DNA from: Gordionus sp. m RMFG-2023
Taxonomy: Eukaryota > Nematomorpha > Gordioida > Chordodea > Parachordodidae
DNA: 64,000 nucleotides
Direction of reading: 5' to 3'
Assembly: GCF_954871325.1 (NCBI RefSeq)
Contig: NC_088775.1
Location: 26,079,561-26,143,560, forward strand
Below, in pieces: positions 1-12,259 of this stretch. How positions within the stretch are numbered: the stretch's first letter is position 1; every line of letters begins with the position of its first letter. The notes beneath the pieces are model-generated. The model searched no databases. It was not told the DNA's origin and was given only the letters and a program-made list of their open reading frames with translations. Both the position numbers and the translations under genes were made by a program.

Positions 1-514
1 TCTTTTTTTTGTTATTTTATGTATATTTTTACATTAATAAATTTTTTTTAAATAATGCAAATGCACAACACTCTTTAAATTTTATTTATTTTTTTAAATA
101 GATTTATAGTATTTTAAAAGTTTTATAAAAAGAGAAAGGAAAACCCAAAGTTTTATTTATTTTAAATCTTTTTAAATAATAAAGCCAATTTTATTATTTA
201 TACTTTAAATAAAAGAATTTTTTTAAATATGGTATCTGAATTACGGAAATATTAAGACAAAGATAATTTTGCAAAATGCGTTATCTGCGGAATTCTAATT
301 TCACGGAGAGGAATAATGAAAAATTGATTTATCACTACCAATATCCTTAAACTTTGCTTAATTATGGTAGAAATAAAAAAATTAAATTAAAAGCATAATT
401 CGATTTTTTGTATAAAAAATATTGATTTTTTAATTACATTTGGTTCAAAGGGGGGTGGTGAAAAATCAATATAAATATCGGATCGGTGAAAAATATGTGG
501 ATCGGCACAGCCCT
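1..514 (+). mobile_element. hAT element fragment with BED-finger relic; right end
   Basis: Around 226-345 a broken reading on the plus strand resembles a BED zinc finger (CVIC spacing, then a leucine and a downstream YHY), the DNA-binding module of many hAT transposases. The stretch ends at about 498-514 in GGATCGGCACAGCCCTA, which reads on the other strand as TAGGGCTGTGCCGATCC, a hAT-type terminal sequence. LINE sequence starts at once after it, so this looks like the right end of a deleted hAT copy inserted in the LINE; its left end would lie before the window. No target duplication can be checked. Confidence 0.5.
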
Positions 515-3300
515 AGATATGATTGTAATACAATGTTTAAGAAAGAATCAAAGAAGCTGGTGACTTATAAGTCAGGTAATACCAAAAATTCAGTGGATTT
601 TTTGTAATTAGAGATGTGATAGATGTATAGTAAAAAATGTGAAAGTGATACCGGGAGAGGAATGTATTAATCAGCATCGACTAGTTAGTTATAGGAGTAA
701 AGGCGCCAGGATCACTAAAAGAAAGTTTGTGCCAATGCTGAAGGTTTGGAAATTGAAGAAAGTGCTAGACTTCAATTCAATATGACATTGGCGATAAGGG
801 AGGCGGAGGTGGCACAAGTGGGAAACCATGAAGAAAGTCTAGGTGATGACAACTGAGGAGGTATGTGGATGGACAAAAGAGCCGCCTAGACATAAGGAGA
901 CTTGGTGGTGGAACCCGGAGGTAGCGAAAGCTGTGGATGAGAAAAGAAGGTGCTTCAAAGAATGGTATAATAGTAAAGAAAATAACGATATTTACAAGAT
1001 GGCGAAAAGAAATGCTAAGAAATTAATAGCGAAGGCGCAAGAAGAAAAAAGGCAGGAGTTTGCTAAAGAAATGGAATGCGCTGAAGGAATGGGAAATTTG
1101 TTCGAATGGCAAAAAGAGGCAGGTGTTAAATGTTTGAAAAATATGGAAGGAAAAACGATGATTGATAGTAGTGGTATTAAGAACACCTGAAAGATCTACA
1201 AGGAAGGACTTTTGAACGAAGAAAATGAATGGGATAATAGTTAGTTGTGCAAAGGTAAAAGGTCCAGGGTGTAAATTTGGCAGGACGAAATAAAGAGAGC
1301 AGTGAAAAAGATAGAAAAAGGGAAGACATCGGGTTTAACGAGGGTGGTATCAGAAATGTTTAAAGGTTCTAATGACTTATGGATTGAATGGTTAATGAAT
1401 TTAGCCAATCAAATTATCACAGAAGGAACTATCCCTGAGGGCTGGTGAAGAAGTAAAATTATCCCAGTATACAAGGGGAAAGGTGATACTTTAGATTGCG
1501 GGTCTTACAGAGCTATTAAACTCTTGCCTAGTAATCACAAGATTTATTATAATTAAAATTCTACTAAGTTTTCTATCTTCATTATCTGGATAGTTATATA
1601 AAACATTTAAATACAATGAAGGTATTTGAGAAGGTGTTAGAGAAGCGGATAAAGGAACAAACTAAAATTGATGAAATGCAGTCTGGTTTTACATCGGGGA
1701 AAGGCACGACAGGCAATTTTTGTGGTGAGACAAATACAGAAGTATTTTGCGAAAGAAAAGAAACTGTATATGTGTTTGTTGATTTGGAGAAAGCATTTGA
1801 CAGTGCCACGCGAGGTTACTAGATGGGCCTTGGAGAATAAACTGCAGTACGGACGGATGATGGAGATAGTGAAAGCTTTGAAGTGAAGGTAAGACTTCAT
1901 CAAGGATCCATGCTGGGTCCATTATTATTTATCTTAGTAATGGATGTGGCGGCTAGAGAAATCCGTGAAAGACTTCCCTGGGAGCTATTATATGCAGATG
2001 ACCTTGTATTAATGGCAAACAGTGAGGAAGAATTAAGGGATGAAATTAGCAAAGGGCCTGAAAATGAATGCAGCAAAGACAAAGGTGATGGTTGGTGGTG
2101 AAAATCTAAAGATGGATCCGGTAAGAGGCCTTGTGGTGTATGTGGGAAAGGAGTTGCTAGATATTCAATCCAATGCACCAGATGCCAGAAATAGGTACAT
2201 AATAGATGTAGCGTGAAAAAAGGAAGTTTGATGTTAGTGTTTTATTTATGCGTATTCCATTTTTTATGAATACGCAATAATTTGAATATGAATTATTTTA
2301 CAATATAATTAGTTGGTTTTTTTAATATTGTTAATAGAGCATCGACGATTGTAAATTATTATTTAAGGATATTTGAATATTTTAGTTTTTGAAATATATT
2401 ATAATTTGATGAACTTTAATATACTTTTAATTTTTTTTTGCATATTAAAAAAATGTATATAAACAGACATAAAATTTCGAAATAAACAGTTTTTTGGTTT
2501 GTGATTTATTAAAGTTTCAGTGTTGTGTTTTAAAATACCGTTTAGTTACAGCGTAGTTTCAATTTGATTTTATTAAAAGTCTTTCCCACAAAGCTTTCGA
2601 CAATTTTACAATTCAAATACGGAATTGTAACAGTTAGCAAGAATGACCTTTATTTGTAGAACGTGCATAAAAGGGTACATAATAATGATAACGTAGAAAA
2701 TGGTTTCTGGATATTGGCAATGGGTCAACCCTAAAAAAGTGGATAAGTTTTGTTATTTGGGTGATATACTAAACGCAGATGGCGGTGTAGATTCTGCCGT
2801 TGTTGCAAGGGTCAGACAAGCATAGAAGAAGTTCATAGAGATGTCGTCTATTCTAACAAATATAAGTTTCTCTGAAGTTAAAGGGGAAAGTTTAAGTAAG
2901 CTGTGTGAGAAGGTGTTTAGTTTATGGCGGCGAAACATGGGTAATGAAAAAGACTCACGAGGCCAAATTAGAAAGAACAGAGATTAGGATGATTAGATGA
3001 ATGTGTGGGGTATCTCTGAGAGAAAGAAAAACTAGCAAGGAATTGCGAGCAAGATTGGGCATAGAAATGATTGGAGTGGTAATATTACGAAATAGACTAA
3101 GATGGTTTGGACATGTGGAACGTATGACAAAAGATGACTGGGTAAAGAAATGCACTTTGATGGAAGTAGGAGGATCAAGACTGAGAGGAAGGCCCAAGAT
3201 GACGTGGACAAATGTGATAGCGGCGGATATGAGAAGCATGAATCTTACAAATATTGATGCTCAGGACCGTCAAAAATGGAAATGAAAAATCAGAGAAAAC
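515..3300 (+). pseudogene. RTE-like (BovB-type) non-LTR retrotransposon, degenerate
   Basis: Pieces of a LINE ORF2 follow each other in family order. 515-700: end of an apurinic endonuclease domain (TYKSG, IPGEECINQHRLV). 843-1190: spacer rich in Lys/Glu (ETWWWNPEVAKAVDEKRR). 1280-2100: reverse transcriptase, with KIDEMQSGF, VFVDLEKAFD, LHQGSMLGPLLF and the catalytic YADDLVLMA at about 1988-2015. 2120-2225: CxxC finger (GVCGKG, then IQCTRCQK). 2640-3285: C-terminal region with DKFCYLGDILNADGG and RLRWFGHVERM. Several stops and frameshifts split it, and the 5' half of the endonuclease is missing. One large insertion (2240-2645) interrupts the finger region. The RTE-like label rests on motif similarity; only an RT phylogeny would fix the clade. 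It lies 3' of the visible eIF5B exons, perhaps in one of that gene's introns. Confidence 0.85.
2240..2645. mobile_element. 406-bp AT-rich insertion inside the LINE
   Basis: Reading the LINE across this stretch, Met-Leu-Val before 2240 continues directly as Thr-Phe-Ile-Cys-Arg-Thr-Cys from 2646, so the intervening 406 bases are an insertion. It carries GCGTATTCC and an inverted GAATACGCA close together near its left end, like the ATTCG-rich tract at 14140-14400. No ORF. A clean target duplication was not found, so the class is unknown. Confidence 0.55.
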
Positions 3301-6139
3301 TGACCTACCTGGGTAAACCTGAAAATCGCCATAAAACGAAGAAGAAACAATGGTTATCTGTTTATCGAAAGACTCTTGAAACATTATGCAGGTTGGCATC
3401 CTATTTTATAGATTTGTTTTTTTTTAAATTAAATATGTTAATCCCACATTCATTTATATCTTCGCAACAGTCAGCATTTCACAATTATTAAAATGAAGTT
3501 TAAATGTTGGTGAAGTTTTAGTTATATATGACTTATGAATTATGCTTTTGTGGCACAGGACCACGTTCAGGTATTCCACTGGAATAATAATCTACTCTCC
3601 ATACCTGTATGATGTATTATAGTGAAAATAATATGAACAAACATATTAACTATGTCATAGTGTAAAACACAATGCATATTCCATTTATTTATTCCAGAAT
3701 AAAATGAATAATTTTCTTTAAGAGGCTAAAAGCATTCCCGAAACAAAAGTTTCATGTGTTTATTTGGAAAATAAAATTAAGGAAATTATATTCATATTGT
3801 GTGTAAATTATTTAATTTACAACATATAATTTTATAAAATTATAATCAACAATTGATTTGTATTTTGCAGATATTGTTATAAGGAAAGAAATTTCAATTA
3901 TCAATTAAATTAACCATAGCCCCCCCCCCCAAATCTTTTTTTCAAATCATAAATAACTATTCATTTAAATATTAAACATAAAACATTTTATCTTTTGATT
4001 TATATTACAATTATTGATGATTAATGTAATATCAAATATTTATAAAGAATATTTTCAATAGACTCATGATTAAAATACCGTATCTCCCAATCCTGTGCTC
4101 GGCCCAACTTAAAATTTTGCATATTTATTAATTAACCCTATAGCTATTAGAATTTGAAAAAAAAATGCCGATTTGATTTTATAATCATTTCCGATCTTTA
4201 ACATTTCAATTTTAAATAATATTTTACATTAAGTCATTGTAAAGACCGATTATTAAGCTATATAATTAAATTTAAATGAAGCTTATAGCTTAATTGTATC
4301 TAAAGATATTTATAAAGGGGGTGCATTTTTCCTAAAACATTTTTCGACATTTAGAGGCCAGTATCTCAGCCGCTGTTTTAAGTTGGAGGCTAAAATTTTA
4401 TTTTTTTCTTATTTATAATATATAAACTCTTGTAACAATTTTAGAAAAATTTGAGGGGTCGGGTTGAAAATCGTGTCTTTTTGTTGATTTGTCATGAAAT
4501 TCACCATATATATCATCTTCTAGAATTCTCTCCTATTTTGATAGTTATCTTTCGGCGTCTTCTATTTTAAGTAGGCTCCAAATCGTGGTATATTTATGTA
4601 ATATGTCTTTACTAATAGATCGCCTTATGGCTAATTGTGTTGCTATATTTCTGCCAGAATTATCTAAGGTGAATTAATATGATCTCACGAATTTGGATTC
4701 CTTTACTGCATGATTTCTACTTTCATTGAAATATTTTTCAGAGACTCCCTCTGACGAGTACATTAAGATATTATATATTTTTATTAATAATTTTTTATTA
4801 TTTGGAACATAATAATAAATAACGCATGAGTTATATCAGTAATGTTACAGCTTTTAAAAAGAATATATTATAAATTGGCATGGAATGGGATCAAACCCTT
4901 TTTATTGGCATGGAAACAAGGGATAAAAAATATTTTTTTAACATTCGAATGTTTCAGTAGAGTAGATTTTTGAAACTTTGCCATGCCTTTAGCAACTCAT
5001 ATCAATGTCCTAGTTGATCAGTGTGGATATGTGTCGAAGGATTAAAGCAGAATATAGAGTCCTCATTAAAAGTATGTTAGGCACAAGTAATACGGTGTCT
5101 GTAAAGACTATTATAGCATATGATGTGGACCTTCCATAAAATTTTAAATTTTGGAGGCATATTTACCATTCCTAATAATGATAGTAAGTAAAAGCATGAC
5201 GACTTTGACTCGGCCTCTTAAACCGCTTAATTTTTTCGAAAAATTATAACACGCTGAAATTTTCATATCCAAAATGTATGGCATGTATCAATCTAAAATA
5301 ATTTTTAAGTTGGGTCATACAAATAGGTTACTGCTTCTTTCAAGAGGTATATTATTTTTTATTTTTTTAGTTTTATTTTCTTAGTATTTTTATTAATAAA
5401 CTGAAAAAATGTCTAAAAAATAAAATAATACGTTCCTCGAAAAAAGCAACAACCAAAAAATATTTATGCAAATTGATAAAATGATTCCTTTTTCATATAT
5501 AAAATATGCAAATTCATTAAGAATGTGCGTCCAAAGTCAATTTTATTTTTAAAAAAAATTAATTTTTTATTGAAATTTACGAAATTGAGTTTGAATGCAT
5601 ATGGTATATTATTCTTAAAAAAGTTTGATAATACAAATCGGTTGACAAAGATAATAAAATTAAAAATATCGAAATATCTCAAAAATAAAAAAAATATTTG
5701 ATGAATTTCCATATTATTATCAATAGAAAAAATAAATAAGTACCATCAAAACCGTTTTAATACTTTAATAAAATGATTCAACATCAGGATTATGAATAAA
5801 TGGAAATCAAAAATGGGATGATATTATCGGGAATTTGGAATATACCAAATTTATATATAACAAAAGAAGCATAAAATTGTTCATTTTAACACTTATCAAA
5901 AAATGTAGTAAAGGGTTATAATATTTTTTTAAAAAATAAGCAGACAATAGTTCATTTTTATAAATAAGCAGACGATTTTTAAAAATATGATAGATAAATT
6001 AACATGGGTGAACATTTTGAATATTTACCTTCTAATTTAAATTAATTTAATTATGATTAAATTTTTCCAGGAATTGCGCATCTCCACCAAAAATACACAT
6101 TTGATTTTAAAAAATATAAAAGGTCAATTATCGCATTAC
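3301..6139. other. No gene recognised; AT-rich, possibly eIF5B intron
   Basis: I see no convincing exon on either strand. The stretch has a run of ten C near 3921 and many short A/T tracts. The next eIF5B exon, expected on the minus strand in phase 1 after 6140, was not found here, so this may be intron. Short open frames at 5464-5712 are A/T-biased and resemble nothing I know. Confidence 0.5.
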
Positions 6140-9100
6140 CCAAATGAAGATCGGTGAAGGACGATGCATTAGATAAGGAGTCGGAATCTGAGGTGGAAAT
6201 GGCAGAGCTAGCGTCCCACTCTCCTTTGATATCCTCAAGATCACTTTCGTCCAGATCACCTCCCTCGTCCGAAGAACCAGAATGCTGTAAATAGTCTTCC
6301 TTAGGCGGAGGAGACGGATCACCTGATTCATCCTGAATATTATTAGATTCTACGGCATTTGGATTGAGAACTTACGCGAATATAAAAAATATTATAAAGT
6401 TGTAAAGAGTCTAAGGGCGTCCTATATCTTTTAAAAAAATAGTTTTGGGGAAAATTTAGGGACTTATGCAGATCCTGCTTTCTGTCACAATTTTTTAAAT
6501 TAAATATTCGTGATAATATATTATATTATTGAATAATTACTCAAGTCATATTCTAAAAATGATATAAAATTATTTATCTCAATTGTGTGCAAGCAGGGAT
6601 CCAAACCGAAACGAATATCGGTTCGGATAAAAATAACGGTTCAAGGTTCGGTTTGTAAAAATTTAAATATCGGTTCGGTTCGAACCTCTAAAAACCGGTT
6701 GAACACTTTTGTATTCGAACCTACATTCGAATTATGTATAGGGAAAATATTTTTTTTATTTTATCATTAATTTAAAAAACACATGTATAAAACCTTCATT
6801 TTTATAATTGTACATAATAAATAATATTTAATTTATAAATATAAAAATCAATAATTAATTTTAATATGAACAATATTTTACTTTTTTTTAACTTAAATTT
6901 TTTTTATTAAGCCGGACAATTAATACATCTTCAAAATTCGTCTCACTCAAATTACATCTATAAGGAGATAGTATAAATTTAATTTTTAAAAAACATCTTT
7001 TCACACTAACTTGAGCCGACACTGCTAATATGATATCAGATTTGTGTCATCTATAATATTTTGGATTTAATTTTTCTCTAAGCATTATAATTTATAAGCT
7101 TAAAGTATTTAAAAAATGTTGTAAAATGACAATATACTAAAGTTTATAAAAATTATGACCGACACTTATCAATCAAATGTGATTGATGCCAGTTTTAAAA
7201 TAATTAGAATATAATTGAAATTTTTTCATTATACTAATAATAACTTACATATTATTTTATAAAAATAAAATCATGAGGCTTGAATCGGTTCAGAAGCATT
7301 TTAGAGGTTCGGTTTACGTTCAGCTAGAAATTTTTTAGCGGTTTAGGTTCGGTTCAGATTCGATAAAAATACCGGTACGGTTCGGTTTGGATCCCTGTGT
7401 GCAAGTTATTAGGCCGAATGTAGGACTCTATTATTCAAATTGACGGCTACACATTACTTATTAACGGTAAACAATATTTTTGCCTATTTTTATTTGAAAA
7501 ATTTAGATAATTCACAAGGATTTTATTACTCCATTTCATAAATAATACCTTCAATTTTATCTATATATTTTCATAGTCATCGTGTCAATCAGGTGGCAAA
7601 GCAAATAAAGAAGGCAGCCATTTATTATCATTCCAATCTGTGCCATAATTACCCCTTTGCTAACCCGACAGTCACATGAAGGGTAAACAAAATAATTATA
7701 ATTTCTTTCCTTCTTTTTAACAAAATTTCGTTAAAGTTGTGTGATAAAACCTTTAGAAGAAACCAGGAGTGTAAGGTTCTTCTTACTCCTTTTTTTGTCG
7801 ACATATATGATCCGCTTTGGTTTGATGACCTGGTCGTTAGCAAAATCCGTGTTGCTGGTTTTAGTGGCAGGTAGTTCTATGCCTATACGCGGAACAGATT
7901 ATGAGGATAAAATAATGAGATTGGAACTGATAATATAAGGGACTTTAATTACAGTTTGAAATATTGATTTCAAAAAAAAAGATTATAAAAGTTTTAAAAA
8001 AAGATAATAAAAGTAAAAACAAAAGTAATTATTGTAAATTATTGCCTTGTTCCCGTAACGCTTGGAGCATTGCCTCGGCCCTCATTTTGGATTGCTTTTG
8101 AGCTTTCGTCAAAAGTTTCCCTTCTTGTTTGAGCCGATCTTTGCGCTCCTTTTCCTTTTGCCTCTTTTTCAATTTTCGTTCCTCCTCCAAATGTATCTAA
8201 TAAATGCGCGTTTAATTATAAGTATTAATTCGCTCCTTTTTTAAGAGTTATTTAACTAATATTAAAATTTACAATATATTACGTTTATTTTTTTAGAGTT
8301 ATAGTGCCACTTCAATTTTACAGGAAAGTTTTTATTTCAAAGATATGAAATGCCAATCATTTTACACTATAAAACTATAATTGTTAAAACCTAATTCTCA
8401 ACTTAAATCCCAAGGGTTTAACTGATTAGTTAAATTTCTAAAAATAGCTAGCAATGTATTTGAGGTTGAAATATTGTGAAGATTTAATATCTATTTTTTA
8501 TGATATGGCAATTTATTATAATAATATATTGATTAATAATTTCATCATAATGTGATAATTTTGGGTATTATCCTTACAGACAAGTTATTTAATAAATAAG
8601 ATTCATTTATAATTATGATTTATTCTTATAAATGTTTCATGTATTAACTTAGAAATTATCCCGATTTATTTGGATATTTTAAAAAAAAATCACAGCACAC
8701 ATTAAAGGCTATTTTAGCTAATCAGATAAAACTTTGTAAAAATTACCTTCTAAAGAATTGATTATATTTAAAAAAGGAAATACTTATTTATGTAGATTTG
8801 AAAAAATATATATTAGTTTAGATGAATTTAGATCCAGTTAAGAAACCAACTGGAATTTCGCTATTCCAAGGGCCATCGGTCTGATTTGGATGGTGGAGCA
8901 AGTGAATGGTTTGACACTACTCAGGAGGCATATTGAGCCCTATCCACATATAATATTTTCTAGTACAAAGAAAACTTCTTCTTTCAAATCCCATTTCCCC
9001 AACTTATACCTTTTCCAGACGTTTTTCTTCAGCTTCCTCCTCCCTACGGACACGTTCTTCCTCTTGTTGGATGAATTGGGTTTCTTCTTGCTCCTTTTTT

Positions 9101-10796
9101 CTTAGGGCTTCCTTCAATATCGTCAACTTTTTTATATATGAGATATAAAAAATAATTTGAAAAGTTATGTGTGAATTAGTTAAATAACAATAATTTGAAA
9201 AGTTATAAATGTGTGAATTAGTTAAATAATTGTATAAATTTTCTTATTTTAAACCAATGGACAGATGTAGGTGCATATTGTTTTATGAGCAGGAAAACAA
9301 TTTTACATTAGTATATTTTTCTACTCATATCAAATTAAATGCAGACACTTAGAATGCTCAAAAAAATACATAAAATTGCAATTTTAAAACTGTTTTTAAA
9401 TTAAGGTTTCAAAATTTCCAAATCAAATTTTTTAATATTTTGCATGAAATCTAATTTATATACATTTAAAAATGAAAAAATTATTGGCTATTTATGGAGG
9501 TTATCAAAGTGAACAATTTCTTTCATAAAAGAATTTTTTAGTCATGAAGTAGTCAACTCTTACATTAAAAAAAACATATTCCTATAAATTGCAAGTCATT
9601 TTGAGCTTAATATTATTTTAATTTAGATGTAGATCATATTCAAAAAATAAACATTGTTTTGTGTTGATTTAGAAGTAATATTGTTTTATAACCACCCTTT
9701 CTTTAATTCTTAAAATTAGATATTGTTCAAATATTTAGAAAAATACTATTTAAATACATGATAAATGTTCACATATATTATCATACTTGATAAATCAATA
9801 GGCATTTAATATAAGTTTATTTTTTAAAACTATTTCATGATGTAAGTGATCATCATAAATAAAATAATACAGTATATCTTTTTCATCAACTTTTTTGTAA
9901 AATAATTTATAAAAATTAGTTGACCAATAAAATAAAATATTATTATATGCATACATATGTAAGACTCTATTAAATATATTCATGGTTGAATAAATTTATG
10001 CTTTACCTTTAAAATGTGTATAATAAATATATACTTGAGCTTTATTTAATTTTTTCTTGTCTCCTGCATCAGCTTTCTTTGAAGACTCTTTTTTGTCATC
10101 TTTTTTGGCCTTCTTTTTGGGTTTCTTATCCTTATCTTTAATGGCAGCATCTTCATGGCCTTATATATTATATTATTTTATTAAAATAGTATATGTAAAA
10201 AAATTAATATATTGTAAAGCCTTTAAAAAGTGAGATCTTGTAGTTATTACAGATATTTTATATACTGTTTTTTAATGTTCTAAATGAATTAGGAATACAA
10301 AAGATAGTTGGGTTCATTATATTTAAAATATTTAGTCTGATTTTGAATTTTGCAATATAAATAAAGAGAATGTATAAAGAAAATAATTAATGTATTCAAC
10401 AAGTAGTTTAGTAGAATTTATAAACCCAATGTATTATCATTCAAATCAGTTTTTTGAGTCTTAATCTTAACATCAACCATATTTTTGTTGGAAAGCTCAG
10501 AAGCATTCAAATCCTATAATTACATTAGCTTTATAATTAAATATAGAATTTACTTTCATTGATTGGTTTTCAATTGTTTCTTTGATTTAAAAATGATTAT
10601 TTATATAAAATATTGTTTTAAACCTTTATCGAGGATTCCACTTGAATCAATATTATTTTTAATGATCGTATTCTTCAATTTTTTAGGTTTTTTAGACTTT
10701 TTCATTTTTTTTTCATTTTCATCAGACTCGTATTCTTTAAAATACTCCTTTTCTAATTCAGGGTCTATTTCAAATATTGAAGCCATGCAAAATAAT
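6140..10796 (-). CDS. eIF5B: Translation initiation factor eIF5B, N-terminal exons (partial gene)
   Basis: eIF5B is the GTPase that joins ribosomal subunits at the end of translation initiation. Eight minus-strand exons are phase-consistent: 10624-10796, 10554-10579, 10426-10513, 10035-10159, 9010-9126, 8046-8196, 7787-7882 and 6140-6370. The decisive match is the exon at 8046-8196 (RKLKKRQKEKERKDRLKQEG, then KLLTKAQK and AEAMLQALREQG), which follows the family pattern of a Lys/Glu coiled coil, KEGKLLTKSQ and a LQAQG end. The next exon continues IELP and then IKPKRIIYVDKKR, matching the family's PxxxPKKRPIYEDKKR. The 6140-6370 exon is acidic (DLEDIKGEWDASS), like the acidic stretch before the G domain. 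10035-10159 is the poly-Lys region. All eight belong to the disordered N-terminal part. The first exon and the entire GTPase half are not visible, so the start is unknown. A hAT derivative (6594-7397) sits in the last visible intron. Confidence 0.85.
6594..7397 (-). mobile_element. Internally deleted hAT transposon, 804 bp, with 8-bp target duplication
   Basis: Terminal inverted repeats begin CAGGGATCCAAACCGAA at both ends. TGTGCAAG is duplicated exactly at 6586-6593 and 7398-7405, the 8-bp signature of hAT insertion. Subterminal regions carry repeated CGGTTCGGTT motifs. On the minus strand, 7030-6907 still encodes the hAT C-terminal dimerisation segment (SAQVSVKRCF, then LSPYRCNLSE), so this is a deletion derivative of an autonomous copy, not an unrelated MITE. 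It is inserted in an eIF5B intron between the exons at 7787-7882 and 6140-6370. The exact duplication suggests a fairly young insertion. Confidence 0.9.
8044..8046 (-). other. Probable GC-AG splice donor in eIF5B
   Basis: The exon ending at 8046 is followed on the minus strand by GCAATAAT, with no usable GT nearby before an in-frame stop. Using GC at 8045-8044 and the AG at 7884-7883 restores the conserved reading Gln-Gly-Ile-Glu-Leu-Pro across the junction, with phase 1 on both sides. GC-AG introns are a known minor class of U2-type introns. Confidence 0.6.
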
Positions 10797-12259
10797 CTAA
10801 AAAGATAAATCAGCAATTATATCATATTACTGACATTCTGTCAACTGTCATCTATCAGCCAAATCTATTAAAGTGTTGACCAGATTTGATAGAAAACATT
10901 TTTATATATTTTATTATATTTGAAAATAAAATTATTTAGCCTGTAAGAAAATTGTTAATCACATATTTATATGTCCTTATCAATGTGTAAAGTTAAATAA
11001 TTTTATATACAAGCGAATTAATTTACAGTGGCGTCGCTGGGGGGGGGGGGGGGGGTAGGGACTCAAGCCCCCTGAAAAATTTGAATAGCCCCCTGAAGCA
11101 AAAAATTTTTTTTAACAGCTCCTTAATATCCCCTTGAACTAAAAATAAATTTTTTTGACTGCCCGCTGAATGATTTCTTTTATAATTCCATTAAGTAATA
11201 TATAGATATAATTATATTATTAAGAAAATTAATAAGACTATTTTAAATGAATATTATTTTAATTATTAGATTAGATTAATACATATAAATTATCTTTTCA
11301 CTATGTCAGCTTGCGATCAAATTCTGTATTAAAAATATAATACCAATGACTAACTAAATATTAATTTAGCTTTAACAGTTGAAGTTTAATTGACTTTTAT
11401 TATTGAAATTATTATTTAACCCTAATTAAATAAATATAAACATTATATTATTTGAAAATTAACAAATTTAATATTGTAATTAGCCGAGTTAAAAATGACT
11501 AATCAACTGTATATTTATTTTGAAATTTTATTATCATACCTTAAAATTATTTTCAAGGTTCAAATAAGTATAAGAGATTTCTTTATAAAAAGTAAGTAGA
11601 TATATAGTTTATAATCCTCTACTATATACAGTTGTTTATAAAATATCAGATATAATGCTATTTTTATAGACGTATTTGATAGTTATATAATATATTACAG
11701 TTAATATTATAATAAATTTTACTAATAAATGGTTTTGATAACAAATATAATAACAAATTGCATTCAAGTATTTAACGCCATCTATTTAGTTATAAATAAT
11801 TTTTTAAATTAAACATTTTATTATTCATCCTGCAGTGTCCTGCAGATGTAATAAATCTGATATCTTTTCTTCTCTTTTTTTACGTGTTTTTAGGAAAGCT
11901 ATTTTTTTCATTTTCGAAAAACAGTCTTGAGTTAAATTTTTAATACAAGTATATTTTTGATATTATTACAAACTACTATTATTTTAAGATATAATATACC
12001 AAGGTGGTGCGACAATATATAAAATCTTATTTGTTTCACCATATCATTCTGGCCCTTATTTTATAGTTAGAAAATGTTTCATTTCTAATATGGCATTGCC
12101 GTGTAAATAACTCCAGGCTTCAATATATTTTCATAATTATTTCTTCCAAAGATTTTTAGTGTTTTTATTTTATCAATTTATCCAACATAATAAATTCTGA
12201 TATTAGTTTACATCATGAGTGTCATGGCTATTACTGCAAATTCACCAGCATCTATTATC
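10797..12259. other. AT-rich spacer with a hAT-like G-run terminus
   Basis: No gene seen. At 11033 CAGTGGCGTCGCTGG runs into about 16 G, followed by AGCCCCCTGAA repeats. CAGTGGCG plus a G run is the typical end of ZMYM1-type hAT elements, and similar ends lie at 12260, 14005 and 60222. The partner end and a transposase for this copy were not identified. The missing first eIF5B exon may lie upstream, but I cannot see it. Confidence 0.4.

Noticed and set aside
5464-5712. Minus-strand frame of 82 codons, candidate missing eIF5B exon
   Set aside because: Its composition (Phe/Asn/Lys) follows base bias and does not resemble the eIF5B G domain or linker.
8062-8244. Plus-strand hydrophobic frame (LLLSFRQKFPFLF)
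   Set aside because: It is the antisense shadow of a conserved eIF5B exon on the minus strand.
10563-10808. Plus-strand hydrophobic frame
   Set aside because: Antisense of the Lys/Glu-rich eIF5B exon at 10624-10796.
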